A stretch of 64,000 bases of DNA from Bradyrhizobium cytisi (GCF_008123515.1 NZ_VSSR01000039.1:62001-126000), one strand, 5' to 3'; positions 36,983 through 45,015 are shown, counted from the first letter of the stretch. Notes: generated from the sequence alone by a model not told the origin. Program-made: numbers and translations.

Positions 36983-37126
36983 GAGGTGACCAGAAAAAGC
37001 TGTGCTTGCGGGTTGACCGAGCGTGATCGGATTGCCCCATCAGCACTTTCTGGTCCGAAGCTGGTGCGAGGCTGGTGGGGCCCGAACACTCCATGACGAG
37101 GCGCCGCCTCGCACAACTCTCTCCAT

Positions 37127-37245
37127 CGTCATTGCGAGAAGCTCGCGACAAAATTGCGTAGCAATTTTTGCGCTGATGCGACGAAGCAATCCAGAATCTT
37201 TCCGCCGAGGGACCCTGGATTGCTTCGCTTCGCTCGCAATGACGG
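37127..37245. repeat. palindromic intergenic repeat, copy 1 (with nested hairpin)
   Basis: Begins CGTCATTGCGAG and ends CTCGCAATGACGG, with CAATCCAGAATC and TGGATTGC as inner arms. Compared with copy 2 (37280) it carries about 30 extra bases including AAAATTGCGTAGCAATTTTT, a second hairpin inside the first. The 5' flank (CAACTCTCTCC) is also shared by the copies. It lies in a 416-bp stretch (36983-37398) without a gene, where I see only the two repeat copies. Confidence 0.9.
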
Positions 37246-37279
37246 AGCGTTTGGCACAGCCTCGCGCAACTCTCTCCAC

Positions 37280-37367
37280 CGTCATTGCGAGGAGCTCTTG
37301 CGACGAAGCAATCCAGAATCTCCCCGCCGAGGAACTCTGGATTGGTTCGCTGCGCTCGCAATGACGG
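37280..37367. repeat. palindromic intergenic repeat, copy 2
   Basis: An 88-bp imperfect palindrome with the ends CGTCATTGCGAG and CTCGCAATGACGG, separated from copy 1 by 34 bp of related flanking sequence. Like copy 1 it could fold into a long stem in RNA, so the pair may stabilise or end transcripts coming from 37.4-38 kb. This type is dispersed in Bradyrhizobium genomes as far as I recall. Confidence 0.88.
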
Positions 37368-37398
37368 AGTGTGAGGAAGTGAGAGGCAATCCGCGATG

Positions 37399-37527
37399 TC
37401 ACCGCACCCCCGTGCCTTTGCAGCGCTGGCACTTCACCACGTTGTCGCCCTTCCTGAGCAAACCTTTGCCCTCACAATTTTTGCATTTCTGCTTCTTCTT
37501 GATGTTCGGGCCTTTTTCACTGACCAT
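37399..37527 (-). CDS. 42-residue double CxxCxGxG zinc-finger-like protein
   Basis: The ATG at 37527 follows CAGGAG by seven bases, a strong translation start. The 42-residue product has a basic N-terminal half (NIKKKQK) and two copies of the DnaJ-type CxxCxGxG motif: CKNCEGKG near 15-22 and CQRCKGTG near 33-40. Four cysteines in this arrangement would bind one zinc ion, as in DnaJ zinc centres. Its function is unknown; a chaperone or RNA-contact role is possible. It has no obvious partner gene. Confidence 0.75.
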   Translation of the reverse strand: MVSEKGPNIKKKQKCKNCEGKGLLRKGDNVVKCQRCKGTGVR

Positions 37528-37716
37528 GAAGTTCTCCTGCCGCTGGAGGGCGATCAAACCGGCGCATTGTACCGGTTGGACCCAACGAGGGTGATAATCC
37601 AGGCGGACGCCAACTTCCAATTCAAAAAAGCAGGCCGAAGCCACTGAATGCAACGGCCACCGTAAGTCTCCTGGCATTTTGGTTTCGGCCGCAACCCAAT
37701 GATCGCCGATCCTGTT

Positions 37717-37998
37717 CTATCGGCGCTGGAGCAGCACGGCTTCCCAGAAAAACCGCGATGCTTCGGCGTGCGCTTCGTGCACGCCGATGCCGATGTCGTG
37801 GAGAAGCTCGGGCTTTTCCCTGAGATCGGCGCGCAGCTCTGTCCTGAAACGAGTGCGATGCCACCATGTGGCGGGCAGGCTGAGGATCGCGCGGATGCGG
37901 AGGCCATTATCGCCTGAGGCCAACCCCGTCGCCGGCATGACTGCTGCCAGGTCGGGAACGGCGGCTTGCGCATTTGTCTGCAAAGCTTGCAATCGCAT
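37717..37998 (-). CDS. DUF1127 domain small protein
   Basis: 93 residues from the ATG at 37998, which follows TTGGAG by nine bases; a TTG at 38013 is an alternative. The C-terminal half matches DUF1127 (WWHRTRFRTELRADLREK followed by LLHDIGIGVHEAHAEASRFFWE, with the DIG motif). DUF1127 proteins are small, Arg-rich regulators in alphaproteobacteria, linked in some species to RNA turnover, phosphate or stress responses. The N-terminal 40 residues are not conserved in an obvious way. Confidence 0.78.
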   Translation of the reverse strand: MRLQALQTNAQAAVPDLAAVMPATGLASGDNGLRIRAILSLPATWWHRTRFRTELRADLREKPELLHDIGIGVHEAHAEASRFFWEAVLLQRR

Positions 37999-38174
37999 GT
38001 CAGAAATCTCCAAATCTCATTGACGGCCGCCGCGCAATAAGCCGCCGCCGTCGTTGCCGGCGTCAGTCAGGCGTCAAAGGAGCGTTATTTTTGCTTGGAG
38101 GGCCGTGACGCACTGGCGCGACGCGGTCGGGCATGTAGTATGGAAGCGCCGGAGGGGGAGCCAAATTGGACGGA

Positions 38175-38633
38175 ATGAGTCTTCACGATCCCCTTTTCGC
38201 CACGTATGTCGTTGCTGCCAGCCTGATGATCTTGAAGGCCGTGGCGATGTCTTGGTTGACCGTGTTCCGGATGGTCAGAGCCCAGGGGGGCTACCGTTCG
38301 CCGGAGGACATCAGGAAGACGCCACTGAATCCTGCGCCCGATCCAGCGCAGCTTCTTCCCAACGAAGGTGTCGAGCGGATCCGCCGGATCCAGATGAACG
38401 ATGTCGAGAACCTGCCGTACTTCCTGGTCGCGGGCTTTCTCTACGTCCTCACGCAGCCGTCGCTGCTTCTCGCGCAATGGCTGCTCTACGGCTACGTTGC
38501 CTCACGCCTGCTCCACTTCTTGGCCTATTTCACCGCGCAAATTCACGATATTCGCGCGACTCTGTGGACCATAGGCTCGCTCATCCTGGTCTTCATGACC
38601 GTTCGCACGCTTCTCGCAGCACTCGGCGCTTGA
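38175..38633 (+). CDS. MAPEG family membrane protein (microsomal GST-like)
   Basis: About 152 residues from the ATG at 38175; a TTG at 38166 lies five bases after GGGGAG and could be used instead. There are four hydrophobic segments with the MAPEG hallmark NDVENLPYFLVAGFLYVL near residues 77-94 and the arginine-containing RVHRIQMND-like block (ERIRRIQMND). MAPEG enzymes conjugate glutathione to lipophilic compounds or reduce lipid peroxides. The gene ends three bases before the convergent BTAD-regulator gene. Confidence 0.85.
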   Translation: MSLHDPLFATYVVAASLMILKAVAMSWLTVFRMVRAQGGYRSPEDIRKTPLNPAPDPAQLLPNEGVERIRRIQMNDVENLPYFLVAGFLYVLTQPSLLLAQWLLYGYVASRLLHFLAYFTAQIHDIRATLWTIGSLILVFMTVRTLLAALGA

Positions 38634-38636
38634 GGC

Positions 38637-40631
38637 TCAGTCGGCCACCCCGGCTGCCTGCTGGGCCGAAAGATAGCGTTCAAGCACCTCGTGTTGCTTG
38701 AAAAAGCGCATGGCACGCAGATCGCGGATCGTTGTTTTTTGTGTCGCATCGCGAATCCGAGTGACCTCGCGGGCTTCTTCCAGGCGCCCGACACCGGCCA
38801 GATTGGCCGCCAACATACGATGGCCGGTGCCGTTGCTCGGATTGTGCCGAACCGACTTCCGTGCCCAGGCGATGCCCTCCTCGTATTGCCCGAGCGCAAA
38901 GTAAGATGCGGTCAATCCCGTCATCCACAAATGGAGCATCCTGTCGTCGGGACTGAGGACGAGGGATCGATGCAGGCATACGAGTGCGTTCGCATAGTCA
39001 CCTCCCATGCTGTCGATCATTCCGAGCACGCCCCATGCGAAGGCCGAACTGGGGTTGAGCCTTACGGCTTCGCTGGCGTGAATACGTCCCTGATCGTTGG
39101 TGCCGGCCGGCCCAAAGAGCGCGAAGCCATAGACCGCGTGAGCGAAGGCGTCCTCAGCCTCCTGCTCGACGGCGCGACGGGCCAGACCGAGCGCCTCGGC
39201 CGCGGCATCTGGAGACGTGTTGGCGCCCAGCGGCGGGGCCATGACGAGCCCCCAGGCCAGCGCCGCCAGCGTCGCCGTTCGCTCCTGATCGAGGCCCAGA
39301 GACTGCCGAAGCAGCTCGATGGCCTTGATGACACCTTCACGGGTGCCGGTCCACAAATGGTGAAGTCCACGCAGGTAGAGATCATAGGCCGATAGATCGG
39401 TTGGCGGTTTGCGGCGTGCTCGTTCGATTTCGGCGCTCCGAACGACGTGAGCGACGACTGCAGCAACGCTACTGCTGACGTCGTCCTGCAGATCGAATAC
39501 ATCGACGAGGGGACGGTCATAGCGATTGGACCAGACTTGGGCTTCGCTACCGGTATGAGTGAGCTCGGCCGACACGCGAATGCGGTTGCCCGCTTTACGT
39601 ATATGGCCGCTCAGGATGTATTGAACACCGAGCTGTTGCGCAATCTGCCGGCTGGTCATTCCCTTGTCCCGAAAGACAAAGCTCGATCCGGCGGCAATCA
39701 CCACCAGTTCGCGAAAGCGCGATAGAGCGGTGATGATGTCTGCAGTGATGCCATCGGCAAAGTATTCCTGTTCGGTGTCACCGCCCATGTTCTGGAACGG
39801 AAGCACCGCTACGGAGGGCCTGTCGTTGCCAATCATGTGCTCGGCTTGTTCTGCCGCGATTTCCCCCATTGCCGGGGCCGTCCTCTGCTCCTGGACTTTG
39901 CGCAGCTCTGCAGCGAGCGAGTTGGTCGCAACATCGGGCCCGGTGCCAAGCTCTTGCTTCAGCAGGGCTACGACGGCCTGGTAGTATTTGAGTGCTTCGG
40001 CGTTGCGGCCAGCCGCCGACAACGCGCGCATGATCAGGCGGTGCGCATCCTCGCGCAGGCTGTTGAGCGCATTGGCACGCTGGCCGGCGAGGAGGGCATG
40101 GCCGGCACGCTCCTGTGTCAGTTCAGACTCGCCGAGGGCGACCAGGGCGCCAACAGCGAGCTCCGACAGCCGCTCGCGTTCGCCGGCCAGCCAATCGCGC
40201 CAGCCTTCCTCGCTGACGCCGATGTCATCAACGAGAGGCCCACGATAGAGATCTGTCGCCGCACTCAGCGCCTCGCGGCTGTCCTTCGCGACCAGCTCCT
40301 CAAATCGCCGTACGTCGCAGATGACCACTGCGGCGTTCAACGAGATGAACTCGCCATCGCTCCTGAGAGCGCCCTGACCAAGAACCTGGCGGAGCTTGAA
40401 CAGCGCCTGCCGCAGATTTTGCTTCGCCTGCGCGTCGAAGTGAGATCCCCACAGCAGGGTCGAGAGTCTCTCCCGGTATTGAGGCTGAGGTGCCGTGCAA
40501 GCCAGATAGGCCAGCAATCCCGCGAGCTTCTTGTTGGGCAAGCTGACCACGCCATTCGGCCCGGTCAGCTCGAAACGCCCCAGTAGCGAGAGAGTAAAGC
40601 TTGGGCCGGGCGCAGACGCAGTTTCAGTCAT
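38637..40631 (-). CDS. SARP/BTAD-type transcriptional regulator with TolB-like and TPR domains
   Basis: 664 residues. The N-terminus is an OmpR-like winged helix (SLLGRFELTGPNGVVSLPNKK, residues 14-34) followed by the helical BTAD domain (DVRRFEELVAKDSREAL through RLIMRALSAAGRNAEALKYY, about 105-215). Next is a TolB-like/adenylate-cyclase-associated segment (SVAVLPFQNMGGDTEQEYFADGI, split here near 265-285) and a long TPR region to the end. Such proteins are often encoded with class III cyclases and act as sensors or regulators; the target genes are unknown. The start is the ATG at 40631. The 189-bp upstream region contains no clear gene. Confidence 0.84.
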   Translation of the reverse strand: MTETASAPGPSFTLSLLGRFELTGPNGVVSLPNKKLAGLLAYLACTAPQPQYRERLSTLLWGSHFDAQAKQNLRQALFKLRQVLGQGALRSDGEFISLNAAVVICDVRRFEELVAKDSREALSAATDLYRGPLVDDIGVSEEGWRDWLAGERERLSELAVGALVALGESELTQERAGHALLAGQRANALNSLREDAHRLIMRALSAAGRNAEALKYYQAVVALLKQELGTGPDVATNSLAAELRKVQEQRTAPAMGEIAAEQAEHMIGNDRPSVAVLPFQNMGGDTEQEYFADGITADIITALSRFRELVVIAAGSSFVFRDKGMTSRQIAQQLGVQYILSGHIRKAGNRIRVSAELTHTGSEAQVWSNRYDRPLVDVFDLQDDVSSSVAAVVAHVVRSAEIERARRKPPTDLSAYDLYLRGLHHLWTGTREGVIKAIELLRQSLGLDQERTATLAALAWGLVMAPPLGANTSPDAAAEALGLARRAVEQEAEDAFAHAVYGFALFGPAGTNDQGRIHASEAVRLNPSSAFAWGVLGMIDSMGGDYANALVCLHRSLVLSPDDRMLHLWMTGLTASYFALGQYEEGIAWARKSVRHNPSNGTGHRMLAANLAGVGRLEEAREVTRIRDATQKTTIRDLRAMRFFKQHEVLERYLSAQQAAGVAD

Positions 40632-40820
40632 TCCGCCTCAAAATTGAGCAGGCATGCTCGCAGGTATACATCCTACACGAGTTGCCAACTTTGCGAACAA
40701 TATTAACGCCGTAATGACGATTGAATAACGCCCGCGACGACGCCGACGCGTTCAGATCGCGTCGCGACGGGATGCCGGTTGGCCTGATCGACGCAGAGCA
40801 ATTTCATCCGGCAAGCCGAC

Positions 40821-40973
40821 ATGCGCGCGCATCACCTCATCATCATCGTCGTCAGCCTGTTCGTGGTCCTCGCCGGGTTCGACGCAGCGTTGAGTTCTTT
40901 CGCGCGCCCGACACTCAGGGCCGCTTCGGAGCCGGCACCTCCCGTCGCACCGCTCCTTTTCGGAGGCGACTGA
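40821..40973 (+). CDS. 50-residue predicted membrane peptide
   Basis: The ATG at 40821 starts a 50-codon frame with one hydrophobic segment (HLIIIVVSLFVVLAGF, residues 5-20) and a short Pro/Ala-rich tail ending FGGD. No strong ribosome-binding site is visible, so support is moderate. It is the first of four tiny single-span proteins in line before the BASS-like gene. No function can be given. Confidence 0.4.
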   Translation: MRAHHLIIIVVSLFVVLAGFDAALSSFARPTLRAASEPAPPVAPLLFGGD

Positions 40974-41016
40974 TCGCACCCCGAATGTCGGAATCGCCAT
41001 CAACCAGGAGGTCGCA

Positions 41017-41244
41017 TTGACCGATATCGTGCAGCTGGAAAACAAGCCGTACTATTTTCTCGCACCCGACGAGGAGCTGCGAATAATCAGTACGTGGAGA
41101 CTTAGACTGATCGCATTCTATGGCTCGCTCCTCGCGCTGTTGATTGCCTTCGCTGCGACGAGCCAGGCGCCCCGAGAGCCCCAAGCGGATCTCGTCTCCG
41201 ATGATTTCGTCACCCATTACATTTTTAACCCGCCGCTGCCGTAA
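41017..41244 (+). CDS. 75-residue single-span membrane protein
   Basis: A TTG start at 41017 is supported by AGGAGG five bases upstream. The product has a polar N-terminus (VQLENKPYYFLAPDEELRI), one membrane segment (RLIAFYGSLLALLIAFAAT, about 30-48) and a short outer tail. The sequence has no recognised domain. The well-placed ribosome site makes it likely to be a real gene. It lies in series with three other short membrane proteins. Confidence 0.6.
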   Translation: MTDIVQLENKPYYFLAPDEELRIISTWRLRLIAFYGSLLALLIAFAATSQAPREPQADLVSDDFVTHYIFNPPLP

Positions 41245-41332
41245 ACGATCCGCATCGGGCAACGGGGCCGCGCGGACCAAGGGTCCCCCCGCGGTCGCTA
41301 CACAAGCCAGCGCAACCGTAAAGAGGGAAGCC

Positions 41333-41542
41333 GTGAAAAACGACGTTCATGCCGGGTCTGCAATTCGGGCCGGATCTCCAATGCCGCGTGACACAAACGC
41401 AAGCCGAGGCGGCGGGACGCGCCTGATGATCCTCGTTCTTCTGGGCTTCGGCGCCGTTCACGCGATGGCCGCGATCCTCATTCAGCGAACGTCACCCGAG
41501 CGAGGTGGCGCTCCCCTGGGCATCGATTTGCGGTGCGACTGA
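41333..41542 (+). CDS. 69-residue predicted single-span membrane protein
   Basis: A GTG at 41333 lies shortly after GAGGGAAG; an ATG at 41381 would give 53 residues. The N-terminal part is polar and Gly/Arg-rich, followed by one membrane segment (RLMILVLLGFGAVHAMAAIL). There is no recognised domain. It is the third of the short membrane-protein series. Confidence 0.45.
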   Translation: MKNDVHAGSAIRAGSPMPRDTNASRGGGTRLMILVLLGFGAVHAMAAILIQRTSPERGGAPLGIDLRCD

Positions 41543-41593
41543 CGGGCACGCGTGGCACATCCAACTCACCGATCTAAAAAGCAAGGCGGCAAC

Positions 41594-41746
41594 ATGACGG
41601 CAATCAAGCGCGCAATTTCCGACACGGTCCTCTCGGTCACCGGCGCAGACCTGGCCAAACACGCCCTGCTGTTCTGTGCAGCTTGCGCGTTTGTGTTCGT
41701 GCTCTCTCTGACCGACGGCCTCGATTTGAGCCCTGGATTCTTCTGA
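41594..41746 (+). CDS. 50-residue predicted single-span membrane protein
   Basis: The ATG at 41594 follows AAGGCGGC. The product has an amphipathic N-terminus (TAIKRAISDTVLSVTGADL) and one hydrophobic segment (ALLFCAACAFVFVLSL) ending in LSPGFF. It resembles no family I can name. It ends 106 bp before the BASS-like gene and probably belongs with it or with the other small proteins. Confidence 0.5.
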   Translation: MTAIKRAISDTVLSVTGADLAKHALLFCAACAFVFVLSLTDGLDLSPGFF

Positions 41747-41852
41747 CCTTGGCCGGCGTCAACCGCTGTGGTGCACACCGCACAACACGGGCCGCTATAG
41801 CCGCGCATCCGGGGCGGCATCACGCCGATGCGCATGCAAATGAGGAGGCGAT

Positions 41853-42803
41853 ATGTACGTTGGCCGGATATTGTCCACACTTGGCGGACAAGGACCGATC
41901 CTTTTGGTGATCTCGCTTTGCGCAGGCCTGTTGATCTCGCCCTTCGCGCGCTTCGGCTACGGTCTTCTGCCTTTTTCAGCATTTCTTCTGACGCTTGGTT
42001 CGTTTCTCACGGCGGGTCTTGCTCCCTCCGAAGGCAGCGTTCGTCTGCCGCTGATAGGCCTGGTGCTCGGCTGGGTCGGCCTGGTGCTGCCTTTGGCTGC
42101 TGCGATGCTGCTGTCCTTCGTCCCGCTTGATCCTGCCCTGCGGGCCGGCGTTCTGCTTTCACTGCTGGCGCCGCCGGTCGGAAGCGCGGCCGCGATTGCT
42201 GGAATGCTCGGTTTGCGACCACGTCTCGCCCTGGTCGTCTCGATTGCGCTGACCCTGGTTACGCCGATCTCGATTCCGTGCTTCGCCACGATGCTCGGAC
42301 TTGGCATTGCGTTCGACATGAGCGGGCTGGCGATCCGGCTGTTCAGCATTATCGGCGCTGCCGGCTTGGTGGCCTTTTTAGCCATAAGGTTCCATCGTCA
42401 TCTGAGTCTCGTTCTGCCGGATCAAAGCGCCGCCACCGGAATCGCCGTGATCGGGCTCATCATCGTGGGGCTTGCCACCTCGCAGGGCATAAGGGCGCAA
42501 TGGACCAGCAACGCGCTGCGTTTCGACGTGATGCTCGCCGCGGCAGTCGTCCTCAATTTCGGCCTGTGCGGACTCGCTACGGTGACGTTCGCGAGACTGG
42601 GGCTGCAAACCGCCGGAACCATAGGCCTCGTGAGCGGAAACCGTAACGTTACTCTCGTGTGGGCGGCGGCTGGCTTCGGTCTGCCATCTCTCGCGGAGGG
42701 TTATGTCGCTGCATGCGTCATCCCGGTCCTCGCGCTTCCTCTCATCGTCAAGCTCTGTCTTGGACTACCTTCCTTCAGCCGTTTCATCCCGCAAAGCGAA
42801 TGA
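41853..42803 (+). CDS. BASS-like (bile acid:sodium symporter superfamily) membrane protein
   Basis: 316 residues with about nine or ten hydrophobic segments. The internal LLSLLAPPVGSAAAIAGMLG near residue 100 and the late GLVSGNRNVTLVWAAAGFG near 262-280 correspond to the two conserved discontinuous-helix regions of BASS/SBF transporters. Family members carry organic anions such as pantoate, pyruvate or bile acids with sodium. The substrate is unknown. The ATG at 41853 follows GGAGGCGAT. An intergenic repeat copy lies about 90 bp downstream of the stop. Confidence 0.65.
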   Translation: MYVGRILSTLGGQGPILLVISLCAGLLISPFARFGYGLLPFSAFLLTLGSFLTAGLAPSEGSVRLPLIGLVLGWVGLVLPLAAAMLLSFVPLDPALRAGVLLSLLAPPVGSAAAIAGMLGLRPRLALVVSIALTLVTPISIPCFATMLGLGIAFDMSGLAIRLFSIIGAAGLVAFLAIRFHRHLSLVLPDQSAATGIAVIGLIIVGLATSQGIRAQWTSNALRFDVMLAAAVVLNFGLCGLATVTFARLGLQTAGTIGLVSGNRNVTLVWAAAGFGLPSLAEGYVAACVIPVLALPLIVKLCLGLPSFSRFIPQSE

Positions 42804-42894
42804 AGAGCGCAAGGGCTGCGAGTTGCAATGCCTCACTGGCGCTTGCGACCGGAGGCATTGAGTGCCGCCACCGTAATCCCGCAACTCTCTTCAT

Positions 42895-42990
42895 CGTCAT
42901 TGCGAGGAGCCCTTGCGACGAAACAATCCAGAATCTTCCCGCAGGGAGACTCTGGATTGCTTGTCTTCGCCGCTTCGCTCGCAATGACGG
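42895..42990. repeat. palindromic intergenic repeat, copy 3
   Basis: A 96-bp imperfect palindrome with the same ends as the two copies near 37.2 kb (CGTCATTGCGAGGAGC and GCTCGCAATGACGG) and the inner arms CAATCCAGAATC and TGGATTGC. The shared CAACTCTCTTC flank precedes it. It separates the BASS-like gene from the convergent TetR gene, a position suited to a two-way transcript end. Confidence 0.9.
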
Positions 42991-43040
42991 AGCGTGTGGC
43001 GCCGCCTATGTTCCAACAACGCAGCAGGGGATCGGCTACG

Positions 43041-43598
43041 TCACGGCGCCAGCAAATGCCGCAGCGTTCGACGCGCCATGTTGAGCGGCTTAGGGCTGCG
43101 CTCGACCTTCGCTGAGAGCACCGCGCCTTCCCAAAGCGCCAGCACCGTACGCGCAAGCTCGGTGGCGGGCACGTCGGTTCGCACGCTGCCGTCGCGCTGC
43201 CCATCCGCCAGGCACTGGGAAAGTGCATCCGTCCACTGGCGCCACAGGCGCGACAAATCCTGGCGAAAGGCGTCGAGTTGCGCGAGTTCGGCCGTGAGAT
43301 TGCCGATCAGGCAGCCGTCCTCGCTATAGCCGAGGGCCGCGAGGTAGCGGTCAAGCCGCTCGAGCCCGGGAAGGCCGGCGTCCCGCAACAGGGCACGCGC
43401 TTTGGCGCGGTCCTCCCAGTAACGCGCCAGCGCCGCCAGGCCGAGGGCGTCCTTGCTTTCGAAATGACTGTAGAAAGAGCCCTTCGGCACACCGGCCGAC
43501 GAGACGATCTCCTGAACACCGGTTGCATGATAGCCGCGGTGATGAAACGCCGCGAGGCCCGCGTCGAGTAGTGCTTCCTTATGATTAGGCTTCGGCAT
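43041..43598 (-). CDS. TetR/AcrR family repressor
   Basis: 185 residues from the ATG at 43598, three bases from the end of the SDR gene upstream. The N-terminal helix-turn-helix is typical (LLDAGLAAFHHRGYHATGVQ, EIVSSAGVPKGSFYSHFESK), and the C-terminal part matches the TetR_C group found with electrophile-response genes (GCLIGNLTAELAQLDAFRQ). It is the third gene of a GST-SDR-TetR operon and most probably represses its own operon through the double palindrome at 44971-45003. Inducers of such regulators are often reactive aldehydes or quinones. Confidence 0.88.
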   Translation of the reverse strand: MPKPNHKEALLDAGLAAFHHRGYHATGVQEIVSSAGVPKGSFYSHFESKDALGLAALARYWEDRAKARALLRDAGLPGLERLDRYLAALGYSEDGCLIGNLTAELAQLDAFRQDLSRLWRQWTDALSQCLADGQRDGSVRTDVPATELARTVLALWEGAVLSAKVERSPKPLNMARRTLRHLLAP

Positions 43599-43600
43599 GG

Positions 43601-44326
43601 TCAGTTCAGGGTCCAATTCTCGGCGAAGGGCCGGATGACATGATCGAACGACCACGTGGAGGGGTGTTGATGCGCGATGTGGTAAACCTCGTCGGCAATC
43701 GCATCGGGATGCGCGAAATGGTCGCCCCGCTTATCCTGCCAATCCGGCAGCGGCAACGTCTCCCTCCTCCACGGGGCATCGATCGCGGCATCGATGGTGA
43801 TGTATCCAACATGCACGTGCTTCGGGCCCAAATCCTTTGCGAGGGACTGCGCGAGGATGCGCTGGGCGGCCTTCGTCGGCGCGAAGGCCGGGCGCAGCGG
43901 AATGCCCCGGAACGACGAGGTGTTTCCGGTGACCATGATGGCTCCCTCGCCGCGCTCGATCATCGCCGGCGCGAGTTTTTGTGCCAGGAAGAACAGCGAC
44001 GTGGTGTTCACCTGAAAATTCCGCTCTAGATCCTCGACCGAGGCGTCGAGGATCTTGGCGAATGTTGCCGCGACGGCGTTATGGATGAGCACATGGGGTG
44101 GCCCGAGCTCGGTCTGCACGCGCTCGACAATTTCGCCGAGCCGGGCAAGGTTGGCGACGTCGCAAGGATAGCCGCGCGCACGAGGTATCTGCGTCTCCAG
44201 CTCCGCGAGCCGCTCGGCGTTGCGGGCGATCATCGCCACACGATATCCGCCTTGTGCGAAGCGCCGCGAGAGCGCAGCGCCAGTTGCGCCGCCGACACCT
44301 GCGATGAGAGCGATCCGATCAGCCAT
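43601..44326 (-). CDS. SDR-family protein with Phe at the catalytic Tyr position
   Basis: 241 residues from the ATG at 44326, which follows GGAGGGAAGC. The NAD(P)-binding start is IALIAGVGGATGAALSRRF, with the dinucleotide-fold acidic DVANLARL and LIHNAVAA (NNAG-like). The active-site block reads VTGNTSSFRG followed by RPAFAPTKAAQ. In canonical SDRs the last motif is YxxxK; here it is FAPTK, so the catalytic tyrosine is absent (codon TTC). The protein may therefore be a weak or altered reductase, or a binding protein. It is encoded between GST and TetR in one operon. Confidence 0.83.
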   Translation of the reverse strand: MADRIALIAGVGGATGAALSRRFAQGGYRVAMIARNAERLAELETQIPRARGYPCDVANLARLGEIVERVQTELGPPHVLIHNAVAATFAKILDASVEDLERNFQVNTTSLFFLAQKLAPAMIERGEGAIMVTGNTSSFRGIPLRPAFAPTKAAQRILAQSLAKDLGPKHVHVGYITIDAAIDAPWRRETLPLPDWQDKRGDHFAHPDAIADEVYHIAHQHPSTWSFDHVIRPFAENWTLN

Positions 44327-44343
44327 GCTTCCCTCCATGCGCC

Positions 44344-44940
44344 TCAAGCCGTTGCCCTTGTCAGTGCGAAGGGCGGTGCGTCTCGATATTCGGCTGCAAG
44401 CTCAGCCAGGGCGGGGATTGCGGGAAGGGCCTCCAGGTCCGGATTCGTCCGGGCGAGGTATTCCACCGCTACGATGGCGGTGATCGCTGCGGCATCCAGC
44501 GGGCTCGCCCTGAGCGGTCCGCCGTCGCGCGCGGCCTCGTCGAGCGCGCGCAAGCCTCCCAAAATCTGCGCTTTCCAGCGGTTGGCCTCGGTCTCAGGGA
44601 CCTCGCGTCCACGGAACGACAGGCTGGTGGCCTGTTCATAGACGCCGTAACCGATTGCCGCGAGCTTGAGCGTCGCCCGGCGCGCGCTTGACGCGGCGGG
44701 GATCAGCGGCGCCGAAGGCGTCAGTTCATTGAGGTAGTCGAGGATGGCCGTGCTGTCGATCAGGACCTCGCCATCGTCGAGCACGAGCGAAGGTACCTTC
44801 GCCACGGGATTATAACGGCTCGCGGTCTCGAACTCCCGGTAGCCGTTCACAGGTTCATGGTCGAAGGGCAGCCCGCGGGAGATCAGGGCCGCTGCGACCC
44901 GCCTCGCGTAGGGCGACAGATAGGTGCCAATCAGCTTCAT
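44344..44940 (-). CDS. glutathione S-transferase family protein
   Basis: 198 residues, with the ATG at 44940 after a strong GAGGAG site. The thioredoxin-like N-terminal domain has the substrate/GSH pattern LSPYARRVAAALISRGLPF and the conserved VPSLVLDDGEVLIDSTAI (cis-Pro and Glu/Ser for glutathione). A helical C-terminal domain follows (LDEAARDGGPLRASPLDAA). It probably conjugates glutathione to electrophiles. It is the first gene of the operon repressed by the TetR protein two genes later. Confidence 0.88.
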   Translation of the reverse strand: MKLIGTYLSPYARRVAAALISRGLPFDHEPVNGYREFETASRYNPVAKVPSLVLDDGEVLIDSTAILDYLNELTPSAPLIPAASSARRATLKLAAIGYGVYEQATSLSFRGREVPETEANRWKAQILGGLRALDEAARDGGPLRASPLDAAAITAIVAVEYLARTNPDLEALPAIPALAELAAEYRDAPPFALTRATA

Positions 44941-44970
44941 GCAAACTCTCCTCGCACTTTGGAGACTAAG

Positions 44971-45003
44971 ACGACCGGTCGTATTTACGATACGACCGGT
45001 CGT
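44971..45003. promoter_or_regulatory. double palindromic TetR operator
   Basis: Two identical 12-bp perfect palindromes ACGACCGGTCGT at 44971-44982 and 44992-45003, centres 21 bp apart (two helical turns), lie 31 bp upstream of the GST start. One lies in the promoter spacer and one just after the -10 box. This arrangement fits cooperative binding of two TetR dimers and blockage of RNA polymerase. Confidence 0.82.
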
Positions 45004-45015
45004 CTATAAGGTCAA
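44987..45015 (-). promoter_or_regulatory. sigma70-type promoter of the GST-SDR-TetR operon
   Basis: Minus strand: TTGACC (45015-45010), a 17-base spacer that includes one operator, then TATCGT (44992-44987). Both boxes match the vegetative consensus at most positions. The start point would fall about 40 bases before the GST ATG, inside or next to the second operator. Confidence 0.6.

Noticed and set aside
36983..37398. The paired palindromic repeats as a CRISPR array
   Set aside because: There are only two copies, of unequal length (119 and 88 bp), and they are themselves palindromes with shared flanks. No regular spacers are present.
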